Source: Agrobacterium tumefaciens (GTDB lineage Bacteria; Pseudomonadota; Alphaproteobacteria; Rhizobiales; Rhizobiaceae). Taken from it: DNA of 64,000 bases. Every line of letters starts with the position of its first letter. The stretch's first letter is position 1. This document shows, one piece after another, positions 1 through 9,513 of this stretch. The stretch is taken from contig NZ_CP039888.1 of NCBI RefSeq assembly GCF_005221325.1, forward strand, positions 2,493,501 to 2,557,500, read 5' to 3'. A program made the translations under genes and the position numbers. The notes beneath the pieces are model-generated. The model was not told the origin of the DNA. It ran no database searches and saw only the letters and a list, made by a program, of their open reading frames with translations.

Positions 1-614
1 ATGACGACCTGCGCCGCGGCCAGCCGACCGTGCACCGCAAGTTCGACGAGGCAACCGCAATCCTCGCCGGTGACAGCCTGCTGACGCTTGCTTTCGACAT
101 CATCGCTTCGGATGAAAATCCGCTGGCGGCCGAGCGCAAGGCCGCACTCGTGCTTTCACTCGCCCGCGCCGCCGGCATTGGTGGCATGGCTGGCGGACAG
201 GCGCTTGATCTTGCTGCCGAAAAGAAAGCACCTGATGAGGATGGCGTTCTTACATTGCAGGCTATGAAAACGGGCGCTTTGCTGCGTTTCGCCTGCGAGG
301 CCGGCGCGATCATTGCCGGCAGCAATCAAGCCGAAAGGCAGCGACTGCGTCTCTTCGGCGAAAAGATCGGCCTCGCCTTCCAGCTTGCCGACGATCTTCT
401 GGACCTGACCGCCGATGCCGCCACCATGGGCAAGGCAACCGGCAAGGATGCCGCACGCGGCAAGGGCACGCTGGTGGCATTGCGGGGCGAAGGCTGGGCG
501 CGCCGCAAGCTGCAGGAACTGGTGGCGGAAGCCAGCGAACTCCTGGCCCCCTACGGCGAAAAGGCCGCGATTCTCATCGCGGCCGCAAGATTCATCGCCG
601 AACGGAAAAGCTGA
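1..614 (+). CDS. ispA: Farnesyl diphosphate synthase-type polyprenyl synthetase, 3' part only
   Basis: The reading frame is open from base 3, so the start lies outside the window. The protein extends isoprenoid chains by condensing isopentenyl diphosphate with allylic diphosphates in the cytosol. The first visible residues are the end of the first Asp-rich motif (DDLRRGQPTVHRKFDEA). The second Asp-rich motif, FQLADDLLDLTAD, is near bases 375-415, followed by the typical MGKATGKDAARGKGTLVAL. About 203 residues are present of a usual ~300. The exact chain length made cannot be told without the N-terminal part. The stop codon is inside a hairpin shared with the convergent lipoprotein gene. Confidence 0.9.
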   Translation, partial: DDLRRGQPTVHRKFDEATAILAGDSLLTLAFDIIASDENPLAAERKAALVLSLARAAGIGGMAGGQALDLAAEKKAPDEDGVLTLQAMKTGALLRFACEAGAIIAGSNQAERQRLRLFGEKIGLAFQLADDLLDLTADAATMGKATGKDAARGKGTLVALRGEGWARRKLQELVAEASELLAPYGEKAAILIAAARFIAERKS

Positions 615-638
615 GCGGATACGTCTCAGCTTTTCATC
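605..638. terminator. Bidirectional hairpin terminator overlapping the ispA stop codon
   Basis: An 11-bp perfect inverted repeat, GAAAAGCTGAG / CTCAGCTTTTC (605-615 and 625-635), has a 9-base loop. The T run is part of the 3' arm. The ispA TGA (612-614) lies in the left arm. The hairpin is symmetric, so it can also end transcription of the leftward lipoprotein gene stopping at 644. Confidence 0.7.
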
Positions 639-643
639 ATCAA

Positions 644-1306
644 TCAGCCCTTGAGCGGCGAAATCAGCACTTCGACGCGGCGGTTCTGGGCGCGGCCATC
701 CGACGTGGCATTCGAGGCGATCGGCTGAGACGGGCCAAAGCCGAGCGTCGAAATACGGCGCTGATCGACGCCGCGTGCACCGAGATAGTTTGCAACAGAG
801 GCCGCACGACGCTCGGAAAGCGCCTGGTTGTGCTGCAGGCTGCCGGTGGAATCGGTGTGGCCGTTGATGTCGATCAGCGTGCGGTTGAATTTGTTCAGCA
901 CGATGGCGACGGAATCGAGCGTCTGGTAGAACGGCGGAATGACCTGATCCTGATCCGTGGCAAAGGTGATGTTCGACGGCATGTTGAGAACGATGCTGTC
1001 GCCACGACGGCTAACGGAAACACCGGTTCCCTGAAGCTGGGCGCGAAGCTCGGCTTCCTGTCCGTCCATGTAGTTGCCGATGGCGCCGCCAGCGAGAGCA
1101 CCAATGCCCGCACCGATAAGGGCGGCGTTACGGCGACCAACCGGCGAGCCGCCGACAGCCAGACCACCGAGAGCACCAACGACAGCGCCGATGCCGGCAC
1201 CGCCCGCCGTGTTCGACATCTTCTGCTCGCCCGTATAGGGATCGGTGGTGGTGCAGGCGGAAAGATAGGTGCCGCAAAGGGCGACGATCGCGATTTTTTT
1301 GATCAT
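644..1306 (-). CDS. OmpA-domain outer-membrane lipoprotein with glycine zipper
   Basis: A 220-residue precursor with a signal peptide and lipobox LSAC, so Cys18 would be lipidated. Residues about 35-82 are a Gly/Ala-rich glycine-zipper segment that probably packs in a membrane. Residues about 105-220 form an OmpA-like peptidoglycan-binding domain, with the typical INGHTDSTGS and LSERRAASVANYL segments. The protein resembles YiaD/YfiB-type lipoproteins, which tether the outer membrane to peptidoglycan. A GGAG ribosome site lies about 11 bases before the start. The gene lies downstream of ispG on the same strand with a 66-base gap, so it may be read through from it. The precise paralogue is uncertain. 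Confidence 0.85.
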   Translation of the reverse strand: MIKKIAIVALCGTYLSACTTTDPYTGEQKMSNTAGGAGIGAVVGALGGLAVGGSPVGRRNAALIGAGIGALAGGAIGNYMDGQEAELRAQLQGTGVSVSRRGDSIVLNMPSNITFATDQDQVIPPFYQTLDSVAIVLNKFNRTLIDINGHTDSTGSLQHNQALSERRAASVANYLGARGVDQRRISTLGFGPSQPIASNATSDGRAQNRRVEVLISPLKG

Positions 1307-1372
1307 GTATTTTGATGCTCCGAGAGGTTCAGGAGGTAGGACAGTGGAATTCCGGCCTTTTCACGGTACTCT

Positions 1373-2623
<1,251 letters not shown>

Positions 2624-2743
2624 GGCGGTCTCTGGAGCTTGCGGCAAGGTCTTGCAATTGAGGTGAAACAGGCAAGCCTGCTTGTCAACACCCAACGCAC
2701 TGGAGCTTCTACTTTACCGCAATCATGGCAAAATTCGAGACGC

Positions 2744-3934
2744 CTATTCCTTGCCCGCACCATCCGCATGACGGGCGAGCCGCGAAAGCAGCAGAACCAC
2801 CACATGCAGCAACGGCAGAGCGATGAAAACGCTCGCGAGACCCGTATGTTCGGCAATGAAGCCGATGGCGGAAGGAGCCACAAGAATGCCGGAGTATCCC
2901 ATGGTGGTGACGACGGAGAGCCCGATCCCCGGCGCCAGTCCCGGCATGTTGCCCGCCGCCGAAAAAGCGATGGGCACCATGTTGGAAATGCCGATGCCGG
3001 CAATGGCAAAGCCGATAATCACGAAAGTCGAATTGCCGGCGAGGCCGGCAATCAACAGACCGGTGATCGACATGACCGAGCAGAACCGCAGAGTGTTGAC
3101 CGCGCCGAACTTGTCACGCACTAGGTCGCCGGCAAACCGCATCGCCGCCATGGTCATGGAAAAGGCCGCGAAGGCAAAACCGGACTGCGATACGGAAGCG
3201 CCGAGTTCATTGCGCAGATAAAGCGCACCCCAATCGAGGATCGCGCCTTCCGGGATCATCGAGAACAGGGCCATCAGGCCGATGATCCAGGGCAGCGGCG
3301 TCAGCGGCAAGCCACCTTTCGGGCGCTCAGTTTCCGGATGCGGACGATCCGCCAGAACCCGCGGCCATGCGATGACCAGAAGCACGAGTGCGATGACGGT
3401 GAGTGCAATGGCATGCCCCTGCACGCCGATAGCCGTGATGAGATAACCGCCGAGACCAGCCCCGATGAGACCACCAAGGCTCCAGAAGGCATGGCAGGAC
3501 GACATGATTGCTCGGCGCATATCGCGCTCCACCGCCACGGCATTGGCGTTCATGGCGACATCCATCGCCCCTGTCAGCCCGCCGAACAGGAAAACCGCAA
3601 TCACCCCCGCCCAGATGGTGCCGGCCCAGGAAATGAAAAGCAGCGTCGGCAGAAAGATCGCGGCGGTGACGAGGCTCACCGTACGCGAGCCGAAACGGGC
3701 GATCTGCGATCCGGCAATCGGCATGAAAACCAGCGAGCCGATACCAAAAACCAGAATGATCAGGCCGAGAGCACTTTCGCTGAGCGACAGGCGTGCGGCA
3801 AATTCCGGGATCTTGGGCGCCCATGATCCCATCATGAAGCCATTCATCAAAAACAGCAGCGAGACGCCAAGTCTGTGCCGCGTCAGATAGGATGAGCGTG
3901 TGCCTGTCGGCGAAAATGTCGTGGGGCCATTCAT
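2744..3934 (-). CDS. Major facilitator superfamily transporter (YbjJ-like)
   Basis: An integral membrane protein of 396 residues with about 12 hydrophobic segments. An N-terminal segment reads LGVSLLFLMNGFMMGSWAPKIP, and a loop near residue 80 carries an RFGSRTVSL stretch in the usual MFS position between segments 2 and 3. The general pattern resembles YbjJ/FucP-type carriers; the substrate cannot be read from sequence. The ATG at 3934 was chosen over a TTG at 3940 because GAAGGA sits 8 bases ahead of it. The gene begins 12 bases after the DeoR-family gene on the same strand, so the two form one operon, and the cargo is probably a sugar or sugar derivative sensed by that regulator. Confidence 0.8.
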   Translation of the reverse strand: MNGPTTFSPTGTRSSYLTRHRLGVSLLFLMNGFMMGSWAPKIPEFAARLSLSESALGLIILVFGIGSLVFMPIAGSQIARFGSRTVSLVTAAIFLPTLLFISWAGTIWAGVIAVFLFGGLTGAMDVAMNANAVAVERDMRRAIMSSCHAFWSLGGLIGAGLGGYLITAIGVQGHAIALTVIALVLLVIAWPRVLADRPHPETERPKGGLPLTPLPWIIGLMALFSMIPEGAILDWGALYLRNELGASVSQSGFAFAAFSMTMAAMRFAGDLVRDKFGAVNTLRFCSVMSITGLLIAGLAGNSTFVIIGFAIAGIGISNMVPIAFSAAGNMPGLAPGIGLSVVTTMGYSGILVAPSAIGFIAEHTGLASVFIALPLLHVVVLLLSRLARHADGAGKE

Positions 3935-3946
3935 CGGCAATATCCT

Positions 3947-4747
3947 TCAGACTCGACCATGAGAAAACGGGGCAGCGTCATCTTCGCCGCAATGAACATC
4001 TACGCCTTTTGCCGACAGCGACTCGACCAATATACGGTCGGCATCCCGTTCCAGCACAAGGCAAAGCGGTGGGGAAAAATCATGGACGTGGAAAGCGGCC
4101 TTATGGCCGAGCTTTTCCGTGGTGATGGCGGCGATGACCCGCTGGCTGGCACTACAGGCAAGGCGCTTGAACACCGCATCCTCGAAAACATCCGCCGAAA
4201 GGCCCGTCTCGGCTGCAACACCGCAAACACCGAGCACGCACAGATCGGGCCGCATCAATTCAAGCTGCCGAAGAGCCATGGCATCGATCGCCGCACCGAC
4301 GGCCGGATCGACCTTTCCGCCAATCAGCACCAGACCGATATCGGCCCGGCCCGTCAACTCGGCGGCAATGGCGGGCGTATTCGTCACCACCGTCAGATTG
4401 AGGCCGGCCGGGATCGCTCGTGCAATGGCGAGATTGGTGGAGCCGGCATCGATGAAAACCACCATGCCCGGTTCAATGAGCGGAACGACAGCACGCGCCA
4501 GCACGGCCTTGCGGTCGGTATCCTCGGCAATCCGCGTTTTGAGCGGCACTGTCGTGCTATCGGAAAGCAGCGCTCCGCCATAAACGCGCAGGCATTCCCC
4601 ACGCGCCGCCATCTCGCGCAGGTCGCGGCGTACCGTATCTTCGGAGACGCCGAAATTCTGAGCCAGATCCTGCGCCAGCACACGGCCGCTTTGCCGCAAC
4701 TGCGCAAGGATCAGCGCCTGCCGCTCACTGACGAAATGATCACTCAT
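3947..4747 (-). CDS. DeoR-family transcriptional regulator
   Basis: A 266-residue repressor-type protein. Residues about 5-60 form the DeoR winged helix-turn-helix (SERQALILAQLRQSGRV ... VSEDTVRRDLREM). Residues about 75-235 are the DeoRC effector domain, which usually binds a phosphorylated sugar. The segments FIDAGSTN and VVTNTPAIAAEL fit that ligand-binding fold. It is the first gene of a two-gene operon with the MFS transporter. Repeated CATGCATAA boxes just upstream are candidate operators, suggesting autoregulation. The sugar effector is unknown. Confidence 0.88.
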   Translation of the reverse strand: MSDHFVSERQALILAQLRQSGRVLAQDLAQNFGVSEDTVRRDLREMAARGECLRVYGGALLSDSTTVPLKTRIAEDTDRKAVLARAVVPLIEPGMVVFIDAGSTNLAIARAIPAGLNLTVVTNTPAIAAELTGRADIGLVLIGGKVDPAVGAAIDAMALRQLELMRPDLCVLGVCGVAAETGLSADVFEDAVFKRLACSASQRVIAAITTEKLGHKAAFHVHDFSPPLCLVLERDADRILVESLSAKGVDVHCGEDDAAPFSHGRV

Positions 4748-4754
4748 TGGGACT

Positions 4755-4793
4755 CATGCATAAACAAGAATAAACGTGCACGAACATGCATAA
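4755..4793 (-). promoter_or_regulatory. Candidate DeoR operator: two CATGCATAA direct repeats
   Basis: CATGCATAA occurs at 4755-4763 and again at 4785-4793, exactly 30 bases apart (about three helical turns). Between them ATAAAC occurs twice (4760-4765 and 4770-4775). The block starts 8 bases upstream of the DeoR-family start codon. DeoR-family proteins commonly bind repeated short boxes near their own promoter. The assignment is inferred from position and repetition only. Confidence 0.5.
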
Positions 4794-4815
4794 TCAAGTT
4801 TCTGCTTGAGTGCAA

Positions 4816-4843
4816 TAAAAAACGCCCGCCGGGAGGGCGGGCG
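4816..4843 (-). terminator. Rho-independent terminator of pyc
   Basis: CGCCCGCC (4823-4830) pairs with GGCGGGCG (4836-4843) around a 5-base loop. Read leftward it is followed by six T residues (4817-4822). It lies about 30 bases past the pyc stop. Confidence 0.85.
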
Positions 4844-4873
4844 TCTGCAACCTATTGCCGATGAGTTGCGCCG

Positions 4874-7800
4874 TTATTCGGCGTAGGAGATCAACAAGTC
4901 CTTGGCATCGATCTGGTCACCGGGCTTTACCAGAACCTCAGCAATCTTGCCGTCCCGTTCGGCATGCAATGCGGTTTCCATCTTCATGGCCTCGATCGAG
5001 AGCAGCACGTCGCCGGCCTTGACCTCCTGACCCTGGTTGATGAAGACGCGGCTGATGACACCAGGCATCGGCGCACCGATATGGGCTGCATTGCCGGGTT
5101 CTGCCTTGCGGCGCACCGCGGAGCCGGAGGCGCCATGGGCGCGATCCGGTACCTTGATGCGGCGCGGCTGGCCGTTGATCTCGAAGAACACCGTTACCAT
5201 GCCCTTGTCGTCCGTGCCGGACGAAGCCTGATTGACGATGACAAGTGTCTTGCCGCGTTCGATATCGGCAAACAGTTCTTCGCCATCCTCCATGCCGTAG
5301 AAATAGGCATGGGTGGGCAGCACGGAGACCGGGCCGTATGTCTCGGCGGTCAGCGCGAAATCGGTGAACACCTTCGGATACATCAGATAGGATGCGAACT
5401 CGAAGTCATCGACCTTGCGCTCCAGCTTGGTCTCGATCACCTTCCTTTCGGCATCGAGATCGGCATCCGCCAGCAGCGAGCCCGGACGCACCGTATAGGG
5501 TGCGTCACCCTTCAGCGCCTTTTTCTGCAGCACTGCTGGCCAGCCGCCAGGCGACTGTCCGAGATCACCCTTCAGCATCGACACCACCGAGTCCGGGAAG
5601 GACACTTCACGGTCAGGGTTTTCGACGTCGGCCACTGTCAGGTCCTGGCTGACCATCATCAGCGCCATGTCGCCGACGACCTTGGAGGACGGCGTCACCT
5701 TGACGATATCGCCGAACATCCTGTTGGCATCGGCATAGGCCTGCGCCACCTCATGCCAGCGGCTTTCGAGACCCAGCGAACGGGCCTGTTCCTTGAGGTT
5801 AGTGAACTGACCGCCCGGCATTTCATGCAGATAGACTTCCGAGGCAGGCCCTTTGAGGTCGCTCTCGAACGCTGCATATTGATTGCGCACGGCTTCCCAA
5901 TAGAAGGAAATGCGGCGGATCCATTCGGTATCAAGACCCGTATCGCGTTCCGATCCTGCGAGTGCCTCCACGATCGAGCCGAGGCAAGGCTGCGATGTAT
6001 TGCCGGAGAATGCATCCATCGCGGCATCGACGGCATCGACACCGGCATCCACAGCCGCAAGAACGGTCGCGGCGGAAATGCCCGATGTGTCATGGGTGTG
6101 GAAGTGGATCGGCAGGCCGGTCGCCTCGCGCAGCGCCTTGAACAGAACCTTGGCGGCAGCCGGTTTCAGAAGGCCCGCCATATCCTTGACGGCGATGATA
6201 TGGGCGCCGGCCTTTTCCAGCTCGACGGCGAGGTTGGTATAATATTTGAGATCGTATTTCGGACGTGCCGAATTCAACAGATCGCCGGTATAGCAGATGG
6301 TTGCCTCGCAGAGCTTGTTCTCCTCGGCAATCGCATCCATCGACACCCGCATGTTCTCCACCCAGTTCAGGCAGTCGAAGACGCGGAAAAGATCGACCCC
6401 GCCCCTTGCAGCCTGACGGACGAAGTACTTCACGACATTATCAGGGTAATTCTTGTAACCGACGCCGTTTGCGCCGCGCAGAAGCATCTGCAACAGCAGG
6501 TTCGGCGCACCTTCGCGGATGAGCGACAGGCGCTCCCACGGGTCTTCGGTCAGGAAGCGCATGGAAACGTCGAAGGTCGCACCGCCCCAGCATTCCAGCG
6601 ATAGAAGCTGCGGCAGCGCCTTGGCGTAAACGCTGGCGACGCGGGCAATATCATGTGTACGGACGCGGGTGGCCAGCAGCGACTGATGTCCGTCGCGCAT
6701 GGTCGTATCCGTGACCAGCACGCGCTTTTCGTTTCGCATCCAGTCCGCAAAGCCCTTCGGGCCGAGCTTGTCCAGCAATTGCTTGGTGCCGTCAGGCGTC
6801 GGCGCATCGATATAGGGCAGGATGGGCTTTGCCGACTTTTCGGAGGGCTTGGCACGACCCTTGGTTTCCGGGTGGCCATTGACGGTCACATCGGCAAGAT
6901 AGGTCAGAAGCTTGGTGGCGCGGTCCTGACGCTTGACCTGCGCGAACAGCTCCGGCGTCGAATCGATGAAGCGCGTCGTATAGGTGTTGTTGCGGAAACT
7001 GTCGTGACCGATGATGGCTTCGAGGAAGGTGAGGTTGGTCGCAACGCCACGGATACGGAATTCGCGCAGCGCGCGGTCCATACGGTTGATCGCCTCATCC
7101 GGCTGCGGCGCCCAGGCCGTGACCTTGACCAGCAGGGGATCATAGTAGCGGGTGATAACGGCGCCCGTATAGGAGGTTCCACCGTCCAGACGGATGCCGA
7201 AGCCCGAAGCGGAGCGATAGGCGGTGATGCGGCCATAGTCCGGAATGAAGTTGTGTTCCGGGTCTTCCGTCGTAATACGGCACTGGAGCGCATGACCGTT
7301 GAGGCGAATATCCTCTTGGCGTGGAACGCCGGATTCCGCCGTACCGATGGCAGCGCCTTCGAGAATATGGATCTGCGCCTTGACGATATCGATGCCGGTC
7401 ACGACTTCGGTGACGGTATGCTCCACCTGGATGCGCGGATTGACCTCGATGAAGTAGAATTTGCCGGTATCGGCATCCATCAGATATTCTACAGTGCCGG
7501 CACCGATATAGTTCGTTGCAGCCGCAATTTTCAGGGAATAGGCGGCCAGTTCCTGACGCTGCGCTTCTGACAGATACGGTGCAGGCGCGCGCTCGACGAC
7601 CTTTTGATTACGCCGCTGGATCGAACAATCGCGCTCGAACAGATGCACGACATTACCATGCGTATCGCCGAGAATCTGGCTTTCAACGTGGCGCGCACGC
7701 TCCACAAGCTTTTCCAGATAGACTTCGTCCTTGCCGAATGCGGCCTTCGCCTCGCGCTTGGCTTCCGTCACCTCACGGGCGAGGTCTTCCTTTTTGCGGA

Positions 7801-8335
7801 TGGCACGCATGCCGCGGCCGCCACCGCCCCAGGAGGCCTTGAGCATGACGGGATAGCCGATTTCCTCGGCCATGCGCTCCACTTCCGCTATATCGTCAGG
7901 CAGCGGATTGGTGGCGGGAACAACGGGGACATCAACCGAAATCGCCAGATTGCGGGCGGCGACCTTGTTGCCGAGCTGGCGCATCGTATCCGGCGTCGGC
8001 CCGATGAAGGTGATGCCGGCCTTGTTGCAGGCCTCCACGAACTCAGGGCTTTCGGACAGAAGGCCGTAACCGGGATGGATCGCATCCGCTCCGGAGAGCT
8101 TGGCCACGCGGATAACCTCCTCGATCGAAAGATAGCTCTCGATCGGTCCCATATCCTTGGCGAGATGCGGACCCCTGCCGACCTGATAGGATTCGTCCGC
8201 CTTGAAACGGTGCAAAGACAGCTTGTCCTCTTCCGCCCAAATCGCAACGGTTTTGATCCCAAGCTCGTTCGCTGCCCGGAAAACGCGGATCGCAATTTCG
8301 GATCGGTTGGCAACAAGTATTTTCGATATCTTCAA
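4874..8335 (-). CDS. pyc: Pyruvate carboxylase, biotin-dependent
   Basis: Makes oxaloacetate from pyruvate, bicarbonate and ATP, the main anaplerotic reaction in rhizobia. At 1153 residues it matches the single-chain alpha4 enzyme. Order of domains: biotin carboxylase/ATP-grasp (about 1-460, with GGGGRGMRAI), carboxyltransferase barrel (about 530-800, with TTMRDGHQSLLATRVRT), allosteric/PC-tetramerisation segment, and a C-terminal biotinyl domain with EAMKM where Lys1118 carries biotin. I chose the TTG at 8335 because GGGGAGA lies 5 bases upstream and the protein then begins LKISKILVANRSE, the family start; a 21-residue longer form is possible. It is followed by a clear terminator. The LuxR-type gene lies 105 bases upstream on the same strand. 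Confidence 0.95.
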   Translation of the reverse strand: MKISKILVANRSEIAIRVFRAANELGIKTVAIWAEEDKLSLHRFKADESYQVGRGPHLAKDMGPIESYLSIEEVIRVAKLSGADAIHPGYGLLSESPEFVEACNKAGITFIGPTPDTMRQLGNKVAARNLAISVDVPVVPATNPLPDDIAEVERMAEEIGYPVMLKASWGGGGRGMRAIRKKEDLAREVTEAKREAKAAFGKDEVYLEKLVERARHVESQILGDTHGNVVHLFERDCSIQRRNQKVVERAPAPYLSEAQRQELAAYSLKIAAATNYIGAGTVEYLMDADTGKFYFIEVNPRIQVEHTVTEVVTGIDIVKAQIHILEGAAIGTAESGVPRQEDIRLNGHALQCRITTEDPEHNFIPDYGRITAYRSASGFGIRLDGGTSYTGAVITRYYDPLLVKVTAWAPQPDEAINRMDRALREFRIRGVATNLTFLEAIIGHDSFRNNTYTTRFIDSTPELFAQVKRQDRATKLLTYLADVTVNGHPETKGRAKPSEKSAKPILPYIDAPTPDGTKQLLDKLGPKGFADWMRNEKRVLVTDTTMRDGHQSLLATRVRTHDIARVASVYAKALPQLLSLECWGGATFDVSMRFLTEDPWERLSLIREGAPNLLLQMLLRGANGVGYKNYPDNVVKYFVRQAARGGVDLFRVFDCLNWVENMRVSMDAIAEENKLCEATICYTGDLLNSARPKYDLKYYTNLAVELEKAGAHIIAVKDMAGLLKPAAAKVLFKALREATGLPIHFHTHDTSGISAATVLAAVDAGVDAVDAAMDAFSGNTSQPCLGSIVEALAGSERDTGLDTEWIRRISFYWEAVRNQYAAFESDLKGPASEVYLHEMPGGQFTNLKEQARSLGLESRWHEVAQAYADANRMFGDIVKVTPSSKVVGDMALMMVSQDLTVADVENPDREVSFPDSVVSMLKGDLGQSPGGWPAVLQKKALKGDAPYTVRPGSLLADADLDAERKVIETKLERKVDDFEFASYLMYPKVFTDFALTAETYGPVSVLPTHAYFYGMEDGEELFADIERGKTLVIVNQASSGTDDKGMVTVFFEINGQPRRIKVPDRAHGASGSAVRRKAEPGNAAHIGAPMPGVISRVFINQGQEVKAGDVLLSIEAMKMETALHAERDGKIAEVLVKPGDQIDAKDLLISYAE

Positions 8336-8440
8336 GACGGTCTCCCCACACGCCAAAACAGAATTCTGCTGCACTGCGGAATAAAGCAGCAAAACCAAGT
8401 CTTGGAAAGGGCAATTCCGGCGAGAACTGTCCTGTTTGCG

Positions 8441-9244
8441 CTAGCTCAACAGACCGTGGCGAAAAGCAAGAGCTACGGTGTGCTGCCGGTTCTTGGCACT
8501 GAAACGGCGTTGGATTCCGTTGATGTACCAGTCGACCGTGTGGTTGGAGATCGATAGCTGGCGTCCGATTTCGGTGGAGGTCATGCCATCCGCCATCAGC
8601 GCCAGCACCTCCATTTCGCGCCGCGTGAGCTCAAGGGCGGAAACATCAGGGGCGTTGCTGAAGTCGTGAGCCTGCCCGGAAAGATCGAGCAGCCGCCAGA
8701 AGACGGTGCGGGTGGCCGCATCGAGGAGTTCGACCTGCAAGGAAGGCAATTGCCGGTCCTGCCCGCCAATGAAGACCGCACCGATGAAACCCGCGCGGCC
8801 GTGAACGGGAAAGGCGTAACCGCCCTGCAGGCCGTATCGGCCGGCATCGTGAAAAAACACGCTTGCCCTTTTGCGATGCATCGCACGCGGTAGACCCTCA
8901 AGCGCCTCTTTCCACTGAAACGGCTTGTGCACCATGCCGATCACCTTGCGGACCGGATCGACGAGATTGTATTTCTTGGCCCTGTAGACCTCCAGCCAGC
9001 CGTCAGGAAGATGCTCTGCGAGGATTTGGCCGGCAGAGGCGAGTTCTCCGGTCAGCCGTCTGCTGACGAGAAAATACTCGAAGCCATATTCACGAATGAG
9101 CTTGGCAAATTCCGAGCGAACGCGATCGGCGCTTCCTGCCTGAGAACATGCAGAGATGAAGTGAAGAATATCATGCATAAAGACACGGGGTCCGGGCTTG
9201 GCTTGAAGGGATGACACGAGGACATGGTCCCGCGATGACGTCAT
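8441..9244 (-). CDS. Orphan LuxR-type acyl-homoserine-lactone regulator, ExpR-like by position
   Basis: A 267-residue transcription factor. Residues about 30-190 form an autoinducer-binding domain that keeps the ligand-pocket residues of LuxR/TraR proteins: Trp83 and Tyr87 (WLEVY), Asp96 (VDP), Trp111 and a Gly near 150. Residues about 204-265 are a LuxR helix-turn-helix (LTRREMEVLALMADG ... SISNHTVDWYINGIQRRF). No luxI-type synthase gene is in the window. In Sinorhizobium meliloti the orphan regulator expR lies between pyc and ndvA, the same setting as here, which makes this the likely counterpart. The start is either ATG 9244 or ATG 9178; neither has a strong ribosome site. Confidence 0.85.
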   Translation of the reverse strand: MTSSRDHVLVSSLQAKPGPRVFMHDILHFISACSQAGSADRVRSEFAKLIREYGFEYFLVSRRLTGELASAGQILAEHLPDGWLEVYRAKKYNLVDPVRKVIGMVHKPFQWKEALEGLPRAMHRKRASVFFHDAGRYGLQGGYAFPVHGRAGFIGAVFIGGQDRQLPSLQVELLDAATRTVFWRLLDLSGQAHDFSNAPDVSALELTRREMEVLALMADGMTSTEIGRQLSISNHTVDWYINGIQRRFSAKNRQHTVALAFRHGLLS

Positions 9245-9513
9245 GTTACTCGGGCGCCGGTCGGTTCAGATTGAACATATCGTCGTTAGCAATCCCTGAA
9301 ACGAAGATGCGAAATCTTGTGATGGCAGGCCCCCGGGAAACATCGGGTTCGGTTTTTCGGTTCGCACGCGCGGTCAATTTGTTAAGCCGCCATTCAGACA
9401 GAAAGAGCGATAATTACACAAAATTCGCCGTCTCATGCAACCTTGCTAAAGTAGCATTGCGTTGAGGCCGAACAATCAACCGCTTGAAAAGACGCTCGGA
9501 CTGGATTGAAAAT

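Noticed and set aside
4964..6604. Rightward frame of 546 codons opposite pyc
   Set aside because: Shadow of pyruvate carboxylase; no domain and no promoter.
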